From Streptomyces sp. NBC_01689 (GTDB lineage Bacteria > Actinomycetota > Actinomycetes > Streptomycetales > Streptomycetaceae), in assembly GCF_036250675.1 (NCBI RefSeq), contig NZ_CP109592.1, forward strand, positions 682,001 through 746,000: a stretch of 64,000 bases of DNA, given 5' to 3'. Positions 52,789-60,660 of the stretch are shown one piece after another (within the stretch, counting starts at the first letter, position 1; each line of letters opens with the position of its first letter). A program made the position numbers and the translations under genes. The notes beneath the pieces were generated by a model. The model was not told the origin of the DNA and made no database searches. It saw nothing but the letters and a program-made list of their open reading frames with translations.

Positions 52789-53030
52789 CCACCCCGCCGA
52801 CGACTCTCGCGGGAGGACCGGGCCCGCGGGACGACCAGACCTACCGGACGACGCTCGTGACCGCCGGCGTACCGGTGGCGGCGAGCGCCCGGGATGCGAG
52901 GCGCCCCTGCCGCGCCGCCTGCTCCAAAGGCCCACGTCGGAGCAGCCGGCTGCCCGGAGCTGGTACGCCGACCAGGCATGCCGGCCCCGTACAGGCACCG
53001 GGTGGACATCACCTCATTACGTGACGACTC

Positions 53031-53597
53031 TCAGCGGATCTCGTACGTCCCGTCGAGCCGGGCACGACCGCGGACATGGCCCGCCATGGCGGCGGTCACG
53101 TCGGCGAGGGTGAAGCCGTCCGGCAGTTCCGGTGCCCGGTCGAGGGCGAACAACTGGAAGACGTACGCGTGGGGGCCGTGCGACCGGATCGGCATGGGTC
53201 CGGCCCAGCCGCGTCGGCCGAGCGCGCCCTTCCCGTGCCGGATGCCGAGAGTCGGGCTGGGGTGGGCGAGGGCGTTCTCCGGGATACCGTCCAGCGTGGG
53301 GTCGATGCCCAGCGTGAGCGCGTGGGTGGCCGGTTTGCCGAGAGGGACGTCGGGGTCCTGCACGACGAGCGCGAACGCGACGGTGCCGGCCGGCGGGCGC
53401 GACCAGCCGAGGGCGGGAGAGATGTTCGCGCCGAACAGCCTCCCACGGAACTTCTCCGGTATGGGTGCCCCGTGATCGAAGGCGGGGCTGGTCAGGGCGA
53501 AGTTCTCCGCGGCCTGCAGCTCGGGGCGGGCCCAGACGAGGGTGTGGTGACCGGCACGCCGGTTGCGCAGAGCGACGCCGAGGGGATGTGCGGGCAT
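53031..53597 (-). CDS. YbhB/YbcL family Raf-kinase-inhibitor-like protein (PEBP)
   Basis: This 188-residue PEBP-fold protein shows NISPALGWSRPPAGTVAFALVVQDPDVPLG, the ligand-binding core with the conserved DPD, and later GPHAYVFQLFALD. No signal peptide is present. Bacterial PEBP proteins bind phosphate-bearing ligands, with unclear roles. It is divergent from a MarR regulator, probably its repressor. Confidence 0.9.
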   Translation of the reverse strand: MPAHPLGVALRNRRAGHHTLVWARPELQAAENFALTSPAFDHGAPIPEKFRGRLFGANISPALGWSRPPAGTVAFALVVQDPDVPLGKPATHALTLGIDPTLDGIPENALAHPSPTLGIRHGKGALGRRGWAGPMPIRSHGPHAYVFQLFALDRAPELPDGFTLADVTAAMAGHVRGRARLDGTYEIR

Positions 53598-53677
53598 GAC
53601 TTCGACTCCTCCTGGAGGGAACCCGGCTGCGGTGGGCCCGGGTGACGGTCCCGTTGCGCTTCCCGGAGCCATTGATT

Positions 53678-53707
53678 AGGTACAAGAAAGATCTTTTTAG
53701 GTATACT
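53678..53707. promoter_or_regulatory. PEBP/MarR intergenic operator and leaderless promoter
   Basis: The perfect palindrome AAAGATCTTT (53687-53696) is flanked by two direct TTAGGTA-like copies. A plus-strand -10 TATACT (53702-53707) lies eight bases before the marR ATG. Confidence 0.6.
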
Positions 53708-53715
53708 AACGAGCC

Positions 53716-54171
53716 ATGCAGAAGCGTGCAACCGACGAGCACTCCGGCAAGGGCGACGAGGCCGACCTCGGCGGGCAGGTGCGATCCGCCGTCGGACGCC
53801 TCTACCGCCGCTTCCGCAGCGAGCGTCCCGAAGGCGGCCTGGGCGACGTGGCACTGGAGGTGCTCACCCGCCTCCACAAGCACGGACCGCAGACCCTCAC
53901 CGAGCTCAGCGAGCACGACCGGGTCTCCCCCGCCTCCATGAGCCAGACCGTGAACCGCCTCACCTCGGGCGGCTACGCCGTACGCGGCCGCGACCCGGAC
54001 GACCGGCGCAAAGTGCTCTTCAGCGCCACCGCCGAGGGCGACGCGCTCGCCGGTGCCGCCCGGGCACAGCGCAACGCCTGGCTCGACGAACGGCTCCGCT
54101 CGCTCAGTCCCGAGGACCGCGCGATGATCGCCCGTGCCGCGGCGCTGCTCAGCGACATCGCCGACTCCTGA
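53716..54171 (+). CDS. MarR family transcriptional regulator
   Basis: This 151-residue MarR protein has the winged helix LTELSEHDRVSPASMSQTVNRL and wing RGRDPDDRRKVLFSAT. The dimerisation helices are at both ends. It should repress itself and the divergent PEBP gene through the palindrome between them. The transcript looks leaderless. Confidence 0.92.
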   Translation: MQKRATDEHSGKGDEADLGGQVRSAVGRLYRRFRSERPEGGLGDVALEVLTRLHKHGPQTLTELSEHDRVSPASMSQTVNRLTSGGYAVRGRDPDDRRKVLFSATAEGDALAGAARAQRNAWLDERLRSLSPEDRAMIARAAALLSDIADS

Positions 54172-54188
54172 CAGATGCCCCGGTCCCG

Positions 54189-54710
54189 GTGCGCCGCCCA
54201 CCGGCAGGACGGGCGCCCGACCCGACGCGACCCATCGGGATCGTGTCCGCGCCGTCCCGCGGCCCCGGCCGGCCGCGGGACACGAGAGCCACGGCCGCAC
54301 GGCCACGACTCGACGACCCGGAGGCCAATCCGCGGGACGTCCGGCTCCGGATCACCTCCGGAGCCGTCAGGAGGAGGCAGACCGTGGCCGCATCGGTGCA
54401 CGCGCGGGTCCTCGCGCTGGCGGGCGACCGGAGATGGATCGTGGTGGCCGGACTCATGCCCCGTCCCGTCGCACCCTGTCTCCACGATCTGCTTCGGGCG
54501 CGGTGCGGGCCGAGTTCCGTGGTGTTCGTGGATCTGCGGCATGCGCGGCTCCCCGTCGGTGAGCGCTCAGGGGGCCTGTTTCTGCCCGACGGCCCGCGAG
54601 CCTTCCATGTCCTGGCCGACGAGGCATTCCACTCGCTTCTCGCGACCGACCGCCGGGTGACTCCTCATCCCAGCGTCGAACAGGCCTGGCGGGCCTGGTG
54701 TTCCGCTTGA
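54189..54710 (+). CDS. hypothetical protein with STAS-like C-terminal part
   Basis: The N-terminal third is Arg/Pro-rich and may be untranslated; a start at the GTG near 54336 is equally possible. The remaining about 110 residues (ARVLALAGDRRWIVVAG...SVVFVDLRHARLP) recall the beta-alpha pattern of STAS anti-anti-sigma domains, but the phospho-acceptor Ser region is not clear. It could be a decayed member. The stop is at 54710. Confidence 0.4.
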   Translation: MRRPPAGRAPDPTRPIGIVSAPSRGPGRPRDTRATAARPRLDDPEANPRDVRLRITSGAVRRRQTVAASVHARVLALAGDRRWIVVAGLMPRPVAPCLHDLLRARCGPSSVVFVDLRHARLPVGERSGGLFLPDGPRAFHVLADEAFHSLLATDRRVTPHPSVEQAWRAWCSA

Positions 54711-54933
54711 CCACGGCACCGCTTTGACCCCTCGCCGGCCCGCGCACACCCCGCGCCGGCGAGCGACATCCGGCGTCGCGCCGTCGCAGGCAGGGCAGTT
54801 GTGCAACAACTCGGCGCAGGGGCAGGACCGTTCAGCCGTCGTACGGGCTCCCGGACTGGTGGCGCCGGTCAGCGGTCGGTCGTCCGCGGCCGGTGGTTCG
54901 GGACCGGCGCACGGAATCGACGTGCCCCGCACC

Positions 54934-55800
54934 TCACTTGGTGCTCACGCGCAGGTGCGTTCCGACGAGGGAGAGTTCACCGCCCGACTGTGTGAACCGG
55001 CTGACGGTCGCGCTCGTGAGAGTGACCGTGCGCGTCGGGGTCGAGGAATGGGCCAGCCAGTCGGGGACCGCGTCAGGAGTGAGGGCGAGGGTGTGGTCCG
55101 CGGGAAGCGGAGCGCCCCCGAGGGAGGAGAGCCTGCCGGACAGCTCGCGGAGACGGAAGGTCATCGCGGGTGCGCCGCCGACGCCCTTGCGCAGGGACGT
55201 GGACGCGGCCCTGGCACGGAGCCGCATCGTCGTCGCGCCCTGCACGACGGTCACGTCGAGGCCGACGGCGTCGGCCGATCGTGCGGTGAACTCCAGAACC
55301 CGGGTGTCACCCGCCGCGGTGTGCACGGTGACCACGCCGTGGAATCGGAGGCCCCGCAGCACGAGCCGTTCCGCACGGAGGGTCGACGAGACCTCACCGC
55401 CCGGCTCGGACGACGGCACAGATGCCCGGGCGGAGCCCGACGGGGCGCTCGTGGCCGTCGGTACGGCGTCGGCGGGTCTGGCCCGGGGAGGAGGCAGGAC
55501 CGGCATCCGGCCGGCCGTACGCGAACCGGTACCGGACGTCGCCTCGCCCCTGTCCGGGGACGGCGCGGGAATGCTCGTACTCTCCGTGCGGCTCTGCGCC
55601 CGGTCGGGGGTGAGGAGGGAGGACACCGGCCGGGGTGCCGGGAACTGCAGGACGAGGGGCACGGTCGCCACGGCCAGCGCGCGGGCGAGAGGCTGCGGGC
55701 TCCGGCCCGGGACGAGGCGCGCTCCGCGCGTGCGGATCGGCCCTCGCGGCCCGGACCGTACGGGGATCGTGTCCCCGTACGGCGCCTCCTCAGTCGCCAT
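54934..55800 (-). CDS. membrane-anchored protein of the DUF6230-DUF6114 operon
   Basis: This 288-residue protein has a Pro/Arg-rich head, one hydrophobic segment at about 38-55, a Ser/Thr/Pro-rich linker (60-130) and a beta-rich domain from about 135 (LRAERLVLRGLRFHGVVTVHTAAGDTRVLEF) that probably lies outside. Its ATG overlaps the end of the DUF6114 gene by 11 bases, so it is the third gene of that operon. No function is known. Confidence 0.78.
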   Translation of the reverse strand: MATEEAPYGDTIPVRSGPRGPIRTRGARLVPGRSPQPLARALAVATVPLVLQFPAPRPVSSLLTPDRAQSRTESTSIPAPSPDRGEATSGTGSRTAGRMPVLPPPRARPADAVPTATSAPSGSARASVPSSEPGGEVSSTLRAERLVLRGLRFHGVVTVHTAAGDTRVLEFTARSADAVGLDVTVVQGATTMRLRARAASTSLRKGVGGAPAMTFRLRELSGRLSSLGGAPLPADHTLALTPDAVPDWLAHSSTPTRTVTLTSATVSRFTQSGGELSLVGTHLRVSTK

Positions 55801-56266
55801 GCGCGCCCTCACCCACCGCGACGGCGGTGGGCGCGGGCTCCTCCGCCGTCCGTTCCGGCGCGGCGGTCGGCGGTACCCAGGAGCAGGCCAGGCAGCCGCC
55901 CACCAGGGCGCAGGCCAGGCCGACGAAGAGCCCGCCGAAGTTCGCGACCGGCAGGGAGATGAGCCCGAGGAGCAGGGTGGCGATCCCGGACGACACACGG
56001 AGGTGCGGGCGCCACCAGAGGGTGAACCCCAGGGTGAGGAGGAGTACCCCGATGACGAGCGACCCGGCACCGGAGGTGGTCGACAGGGCCAGCGGGATGC
56101 CCGCGGGATCCAGGTGGGCGTAGGGCAGGTACAGGATCGGCACGGCGGCGTGGGAGGTGAAGTAGCCCGCCCAGAAGGGGCGTTCGCCGCGCCAGATCCT
56201 GAATCGGCGCCAGAGGCCCGCCGCGGTGGTGCCCGGGGGCACGAGCCTGCCGAAGGGACGGGGCAT
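55790..56266 (-). CDS. DUF6114 family membrane protein
   Basis: This 158-residue protein has four predicted membrane helices (for example SLVIGVLLLTLGFTLWW, ISLPVANFGGLFVGLACALVG). The N-terminus WRRFRIWRGERPFWAGYF is the family signature. It is always found next to a DUF6230 protein in streptomycetes, as here, so the two probably form a complex. Function is unknown. Confidence 0.85.
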   Translation of the reverse strand: MPRPFGRLVPPGTTAAGLWRRFRIWRGERPFWAGYFTSHAAVPILYLPYAHLDPAGIPLALSTTSGAGSLVIGVLLLTLGFTLWWRPHLRVSSGIATLLLGLISLPVANFGGLFVGLACALVGGCLACSWVPPTAAPERTAEEPAPTAVAVGEGAHGD

Positions 56267-56351
56267 CACGTGCGGTCCTGGTCGGGAACGCGGTGGGAGC
56301 GCGGGTCGTCGGTGGGCTGGGGCGGGAGCACGCGGTCCGCGCCCGGAGTGG

Positions 56352-56975
56352 TCAGGGGCATTCGTGCGAGCCTTTCTCGACCGCCAGACGCAGGCCGGGG
56401 ATGTCGAAGGTGGCGGCGGAGACCGCGACCACGGTGACGCTGAGGTCGTTGACGGTGAGGGACGAGGCCTGTTGTCCGAAGCCACTGGGGTCGAAGAACT
56501 GCGAGTTGCGGTCCCCTGGGTCGACCGGTCCCTTGGTGATGGTCCCTTGGGCGATGCCGATGTCGATGTCCCGGAAATTCGCCTGGCCGGCGGTCTCCAG
56601 GGTCGCGTCGAGGAACAGGTTGGTGGCTTCCGCGGGGCGTCCTTCACCGCCGGTGAGCCTGAGTGTGTACGTCCCCAGGACCGGGACGTCGACGGCGACG
56701 GACTGGCACAGCCCGCGGATGGTGGCGTGCCGGAGCCCGGTCACCACGACGGGCACCGGTTCGTGGTTCTTGGTCAGGTCGACCATGCTGTAGATGCTGA
56801 CGCCACGGGCGGTGAGCGTGTCCGCGGTGACCGTGAAGCGCTGGCCGGAGATGAGGAACGAGGCGGCGAGCGCTCCCTGCGCCATGGCGATGCCGAGGGC
56901 GGTACAGGCCGCGACGCTGGGGACCAGGACTGCCGCGAAGCGCCGCCAACTGGTTCCGCCGACGCGATGCGACAT
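56352..56975 (-). CDS. DUF6230 family protein
   Basis: This 207-residue protein has one N-terminal membrane helix (RRFAAVLVPSVAACTALGIAMAQGALA region) and an outer domain rich in beta strands (SFLISGQRFTVTADTLTARGVSIYSMVDL). It is the first gene of the DUF6230-DUF6114 operon. The family has been annotated as cholesterol esterase in older records, without a visible hydrolase motif here. Confidence 0.85.
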   Translation of the reverse strand: MSHRVGGTSWRRFAAVLVPSVAACTALGIAMAQGALAASFLISGQRFTVTADTLTARGVSIYSMVDLTKNHEPVPVVVTGLRHATIRGLCQSVAVDVPVLGTYTLRLTGGEGRPAEATNLFLDATLETAGQANFRDIDIGIAQGTITKGPVDPGDRNSQFFDPSGFGQQASSLTVNDLSVTVVAVSAATFDIPGLRLAVEKGSHECP

Positions 56976-57340
56976 CCCGTCTCCTTCGCTGGTGGGCCTG
57001 GTCCCGCCCTGGCCGGGGCAGGGCGGACGTCGCGCGCATGTTCCGGTGTCGGATCCTAGGCTCGCGGGGTCGCCGTCGCGCTGCACGTCGGGCCTGCCGT
57101 ACGGGTGACAGTGACTTCGGCTGATCTCTTCGGGTGACGGCGCCGCGCCGCCCTCGGACCGGCCGGGAGGCGGGCCCTGGTCGGTCGCCGGGCGGGGTGT
57201 CGTCGTGCGGGTCGGGCCCGCCCAGGCCCTGCGGGTCGGGAACGGGGGCGGCGCTCAGCGTCGGGTGGGGAAGGGCCTGGGCCGTGCGCGGCACAGCGGC
57301 CCTCAGGAGCGGACCGTCGGCCGTGGGGACACACGAAGAA

Positions 57341-57374
57341 GGGCCGGTGAGGAAGTCGCCTTCCTCACCGGCCC
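57341..57374 (-). terminator. terminator hairpin downstream of the 59-residue ORF
   Basis: A perfect 15-bp stem (GGGCCGGTGAGGAAG) with loop TCGC lies 26 bases after the ORF stop on the minus strand. Confidence 0.7.
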
Positions 57375-57399
57375 GTCGCACCGTTCCCGGAACGAGGGT

Positions 57400-57579
57400 T
57401 CAGTCCTCACCTCTGACGATGTTCCCCTCGGGGCTGTCCGCCTGGTCCCGCCGCGCGACGGAAGCGGTGGCCGTGGCAGGAACGCAGGTACGTACACCGC
57501 TCCCGTGCCGACGACGCGCTTCCGCCCAGCCGGTCTCCGGCCGACGCGTGACGATCTTCCTGCTGACCTCAGTGCTCAC
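57400..57579 (-). CDS. possible small protein of 59 residues
   Basis: It starts at GTG 57579 and encodes MSTEVSRKIVTRRPETGW...NIVRGED, a soluble, Arg-rich small protein. Support comes from the strong terminator just past its stop and a plausible AGGAAG/ATGAAG region upstream. A six-codon ORF (MKCREH) overlaps its start. No family is recognised. Confidence 0.42.
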   Translation of the reverse strand: MSTEVSRKIVTRRPETGWAEARRRHGSGVRTCVPATATASVARRDQADSPEGNIVRGED

Positions 57580-57881
57580 GACACTTCATCTTCTTCCTGC
57601 GCCCAGCCCGGTCGGGCCCGGCTCTCATACCGTCGTCCTTCGGATACCCGACATGTCTCGGATACCTGAGCCGGGTGCCCGTCCCCGGCGGCGAGCAAAC
57701 GCGCATGAGACGCGGCTCTCGGCCTCCGGGCACAGAACCGGCAATGGGAACATCATCCGCCAGAGCGGCACGGCGCGCATGTCGTGGTGTGCGACCGGTC
57801 GCACACCACCGGTGCGCGGGAGGCCGCGAAGGTGCCTACTCCGGGTCTGGAAGATCCACCACAGCGAAATCGGAGGACTCC

Positions 57882-58037
57882 ATGATCGTCCTCGGCGTTG
57901 TCCTGCTCGTCATCGGCTTCGTCGCCGGCATCAGCATCCTGTGGACCCTGGGAGTCGTCCTCCTGGTCGTCGGTGCGGTTCTGTGGGTCGCGGGCTCTCC
58001 GGGCCACGGCGTCGGCGGACGCAAGAACTATCGGTAG
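57882..58037 (+). CDS. DUF6131 family small membrane protein
   Basis: This 51-residue protein of two hydrophobic segments (MIVLGVVLLVIGFVAG and LGVVLLVVGAVLWVAG) ends in a basic tail GGRKNYR. It matches the DUF6131 pattern common in actinobacteria. CGGAGGA precedes the ATG. Function is unknown. Confidence 0.85.
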   Translation: MIVLGVVLLVIGFVAGISILWTLGVVLLVVGAVLWVAGSPGHGVGGRKNYR

Positions 58038-58131
58038 AGGCCCTCCGCTCGCAGACACGTGCGCGCGCGGAGACACTTGGCCGCGCGGACACCTGGCACC
58101 TCGCACCTCGCACGGTGGGGTCCGCCTTCCG

Positions 58132-58350
58132 TCAGCCTCCCCGTGACCACACCTCGGGGCCGCCGCCGTGCCACTCGATGACCGGCGAGTCGGCGACGTC
58201 GATCTCGTCCACGTCCGTCCATCCGGCCCGTCGCATGATCTCGGCCAGGCCACGCAGGCTGAAGGCCGCCCCCATGTCCTCGCCGTCCACGCACACCTGG
58301 CGCCCCTCCCCCTTGACGAGTTCTCTCACGACTACGGAACGCTCGGTCAT
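58132..58350 (-). CDS. small conserved protein of unknown function
   Basis: This 72-residue acidic protein (MTERSVVVRELVKGEG...ADSPVIEWHGGGPEVW) has a regular beta-alpha pattern. It lies between the DUF6131 gene and the monooxygenase gene and has a proper ATG. No family is recognised by eye. Confidence 0.65.
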   Translation of the reverse strand: MTERSVVVRELVKGEGRQVCVDGEDMGAAFSLRGLAEIMRRAGWTDVDEIDVADSPVIEWHGGGPEVWSRGG

Positions 58351-58433
58351 GCGGCAAGCATCGCGCGCGCCCCGACCCCTCGCATCCGGACGTACCGAGG
58401 CGTCCGCGCCCGGCCGCGAGGACGCGCCCGCGG

Positions 58434-59702
58434 TCAGATGCGCAGCGATGTCCTCATCTCGCCGTCCTGGCGCCCGGCTGACCTGCGTCGGCCGAGCGCG
58501 GGCAGCGGAGCCTCGCCTCGCCGACAGGTGAGATACCAGCGCCTGCCGGTGTCGTAGGCCTTTCGTGCCCTGCGGATCGCGGCGATCTGGGTGGCGAGGT
58601 GCATCTGGTAGCGCCAGGGGGTCTGGTTGCCCTGGCGCACGGCCATGGCGTACGCGAAGGACACCGGGTCGCGGTCGAGGTAGTCGTCGAGCTGCTCGAA
58701 CCAGGCCATGCTGGTGCGGGCGCCCGCCTGTACCGAGTGCAGTTCGGCGCGCCGGTGCTGGTCGTACTCGCGCAGTGCCACGTCCCTGTCCGGGTACTGT
58801 GCGAGGCTGTGGGCGAGGACGATCGCGTCGATCATCGCCAGCCGGGTCCCGGACCCGAGCGTGAAATGGGTGGTGTGCGCGGCGTCGCCCATCAGGACCG
58901 TGTCGTCCAGGAACCACGTCCGGTTGCTGATGTGGGGAAAGCGCTGCCAACTCGCCGGTTCGCCACGTGACTTGCTGATCAACGAGTGGCCGCCGAGGGC
59001 CTTCCGGAAGATCTCCTCCAGCAGGGGCACGCTCTCCTCGGCACCGAGGGAGTCGAGCCCCAGGCCGTACCAGGTCCGGGGGGAGCACTCCACGATGCAG
59101 GTACTGATTCCCTTGACCGACGGGTAGGCGTGGAACCAGATCCAGCCGGCTGGGGTCTGCTCGAAACAGAAGACGAAGGTGTCGAACTCCTTGTCCGTGC
59201 CGAGCCAGATGTAGGGATTGCGACCGACCTCCACCCGGGGTGCGAAGTGCGCCGAGTGGGCCTGCCGGATCCGGCTGTGGGAACCGTCCGCGGCCACCAC
59301 GAGGTCGGCTTCCGGGAGTTGGGCGGAGTCCGTGGCCTGCTGCCCGTACTGGACGTCCACCCCGAGGTTCGACGCCCGCCGGGTCAGCACGTCCAGCAGG
59401 GCGGCACGGCCCATGCTGTAGCCGTAACCGCCGAAGTAGGCCGATCCGTCGTGGCGGTCACCGTGCAGGAGGATCTCCTGGCCCTGCCACAGAACGGATC
59501 TCGCGCCGATCTGCCGTGCGCTCTCCGGGTCGTTGTGGTGCAGGATGTCCAGCAGGTCGTTCCAGTAGACGACGCCCCAGCCGTAGGTGGCCGAGGGCGG
59601 ATCACGTTCGAGAACGGTGATTTCGTGTCCGGCGTCGCGGAGCTTCGCCGAGATGGCGAAGTAGAGTCCCGCCGGGCCGCCACCCACGCAGACGATCTTC
59701 AT
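58434..59702 (-). CDS. FAD-dependent aromatic monooxygenase
   Basis: This 422-residue flavoprotein has the FAD loop GGGPAGLY at 7-14, a DG-type middle segment (VVAADGSHSRIR) and the second FAD motif LMGDAAHTTHFTLGSG. The layout resembles the monooxygenase part of anthraniloyl-CoA or salicylyl-CoA hydroxylases, including WGVVYW near residue 45. It may hydroxylate a CoA-bound aromatic acid. It has a clean ATG and a terminator of the upstream gene 56 bases before it. Confidence 0.88.
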   Translation of the reverse strand: MKIVCVGGGPAGLYFAISAKLRDAGHEITVLERDPPSATYGWGVVYWNDLLDILHHNDPESARQIGARSVLWQGQEILLHGDRHDGSAYFGGYGYSMGRAALLDVLTRRASNLGVDVQYGQQATDSAQLPEADLVVAADGSHSRIRQAHSAHFAPRVEVGRNPYIWLGTDKEFDTFVFCFEQTPAGWIWFHAYPSVKGISTCIVECSPRTWYGLGLDSLGAEESVPLLEEIFRKALGGHSLISKSRGEPASWQRFPHISNRTWFLDDTVLMGDAAHTTHFTLGSGTRLAMIDAIVLAHSLAQYPDRDVALREYDQHRRAELHSVQAGARTSMAWFEQLDDYLDRDPVSFAYAMAVRQGNQTPWRYQMHLATQIAAIRRARKAYDTGRRWYLTCRRGEAPLPALGRRRSAGRQDGEMRTSLRI

Positions 59703-59757
59703 CCCGCCTCACAGCCTCCACACCTTCGCGGCGCACGTGCTCCGCTCCGTGTACGGC

Positions 59758-59798
59758 ATGGATCCGGGCGTCCCGCGGGCTCGGACGCCCGGATCCAT
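59758..59798 (-). terminator. terminator of the Gly-Trp repeat protein gene
   Basis: A perfect 16-bp stem (ATGGATCCGGGCGTCC) with a nine-base loop lies 43 bases past the stop. Confidence 0.8.
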
Positions 59799-59840
59799 CA
59801 GTCGATGCCGGTCATACGGATGGCCGTAGCGGATGGCTGG

Positions 59841-60176
59841 TCACCAGCCCCAACCGCCGCCACCCCAACCGCCGCCGCCCCAGCCGCCGCCGCCCCAGCC
59901 GCCCCCACCCCAGCCGCCCCCACCCCAGCCGCCGCCCCAGCCGCCCCCACCCCAGCCGCCGCCCCAACGCCAGCCGCTGTCGTTGCCCCAGCCCCAGCCG
60001 CCGCCGTGACCGTGGCCACCACCCCAGCCGTCTTCGTGGACGGAGGAGGTTGCCGCAGGGGCTGATGCCGGAGCGCTGGCCGCGCTGGCCGCTCCGACTC
60101 CGGCCGCGATGGCGATGATGGGCGCCGTGCAGACGGCAAGGGCCACTCGCCTGATGCGTGAGGTGTTCGCTCGCAT
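59841..60176 (-). CDS. secreted Gly-Trp repeat protein
   Basis: This 111-residue protein has a signal peptide ending about SAASA (about 33) and a mature part that consists almost wholly of WGGGG/WGGG units: about ten regular WGGG(G) repeats, with a few His, Asp and Arg near the start (HEDGWGGGHGHGG). It is expected to lie in the wall or outside, as an adhesive or structural peptide. The ATG at 60176 has AGGAGAGGGG upstream. The repeats are also visible as a DNA repeat (59841-60010). Confidence 0.8.
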   Translation of the reverse strand: MRANTSRIRRVALAVCTAPIIAIAAGVGAASAASAPASAPAATSSVHEDGWGGGHGHGGGWGWGNDSGWRWGGGWGGGGWGGGWGGGGWGGGGWGGGGWGGGGWGGGGWGW

Positions 60177-60355
60177 GATGATCCCCTCTCCTGAGGGTTG
60201 ATGTCGCTGCCGGGCGCGGAAGCGAGCGCCCATGCACACCCGGGCCGACGCACAGCCCGTGTGCGGGGTCCGCCGCCGGGAATTCTTACCTTCCGGGGCG
60301 CGGATGCCAGACCGTATTTTTTGCTCACAAACAGGACAAATAACCTGTACGTACC

Positions 60356-60384
60356 AACCTAGGAGGACAGCCCGGGGAAGTCAA
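60356..60384 (-). promoter_or_regulatory. promoter of the Gly-Trp repeat protein gene
   Basis: On the minus strand TTGACT and TAGGTT are separated by exactly 17 bases. Confidence 0.65.
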
Positions 60385-60615
60385 AGAAATACCGGTAAAA
60401 AGTGACAGCAACCGCCATCTGATCGCCTGCCCGTCCACCGGCACCACCGGGCACTCCACGGACGGTGGCGGGGTCGACGGGACTCCGGCGCGGTTCGTGC
60501 CGCGACGACCTCACCGAGGTGGTCGCGCCGGGAGGGTCCGTTCGTCACCCTGCGCTCGACGGCCGCGCACGAGGAGGCACGGCCACGGCCGGCGCCGCGC
60601 GGGCGCGCGGTGGAA

Positions 60616-60656
60616 CGCCCGCGGGCCGGAGGTGGTCGCTCTCCGGCCCGCGGGCG
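60616..60656 (-). terminator. terminator of the GH92 gene
   Basis: A perfect 16-bp stem (CGCCCGCGGGCCGGAG) with a nine-base loop lies five bases past the stop. Confidence 0.85.
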
Positions 60657-60660
60657 GGGT

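Larger units (their letters stand above)
56976..57881. other. 906-bp stretch with a small ORF and terminator
   Basis: Apart from the possible 59-residue gene at 57400-57579 and the hairpin after it, nothing is recognised. The overlapping long frames are compositional. Confidence 0.4.
60177..60660. other. intergenic region with AT-rich leader of the repeat protein
   Basis: It contains the Gly-Trp gene promoter and a leader of about 170 bases with an AT-rich stretch (60310-60350) that is very unusual in this window. A short palindrome ACAGG-N8-CCTGT lies at 60331-60348. The rest, towards the GH92 stop, is empty apart from a terminator. Confidence 0.5.
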
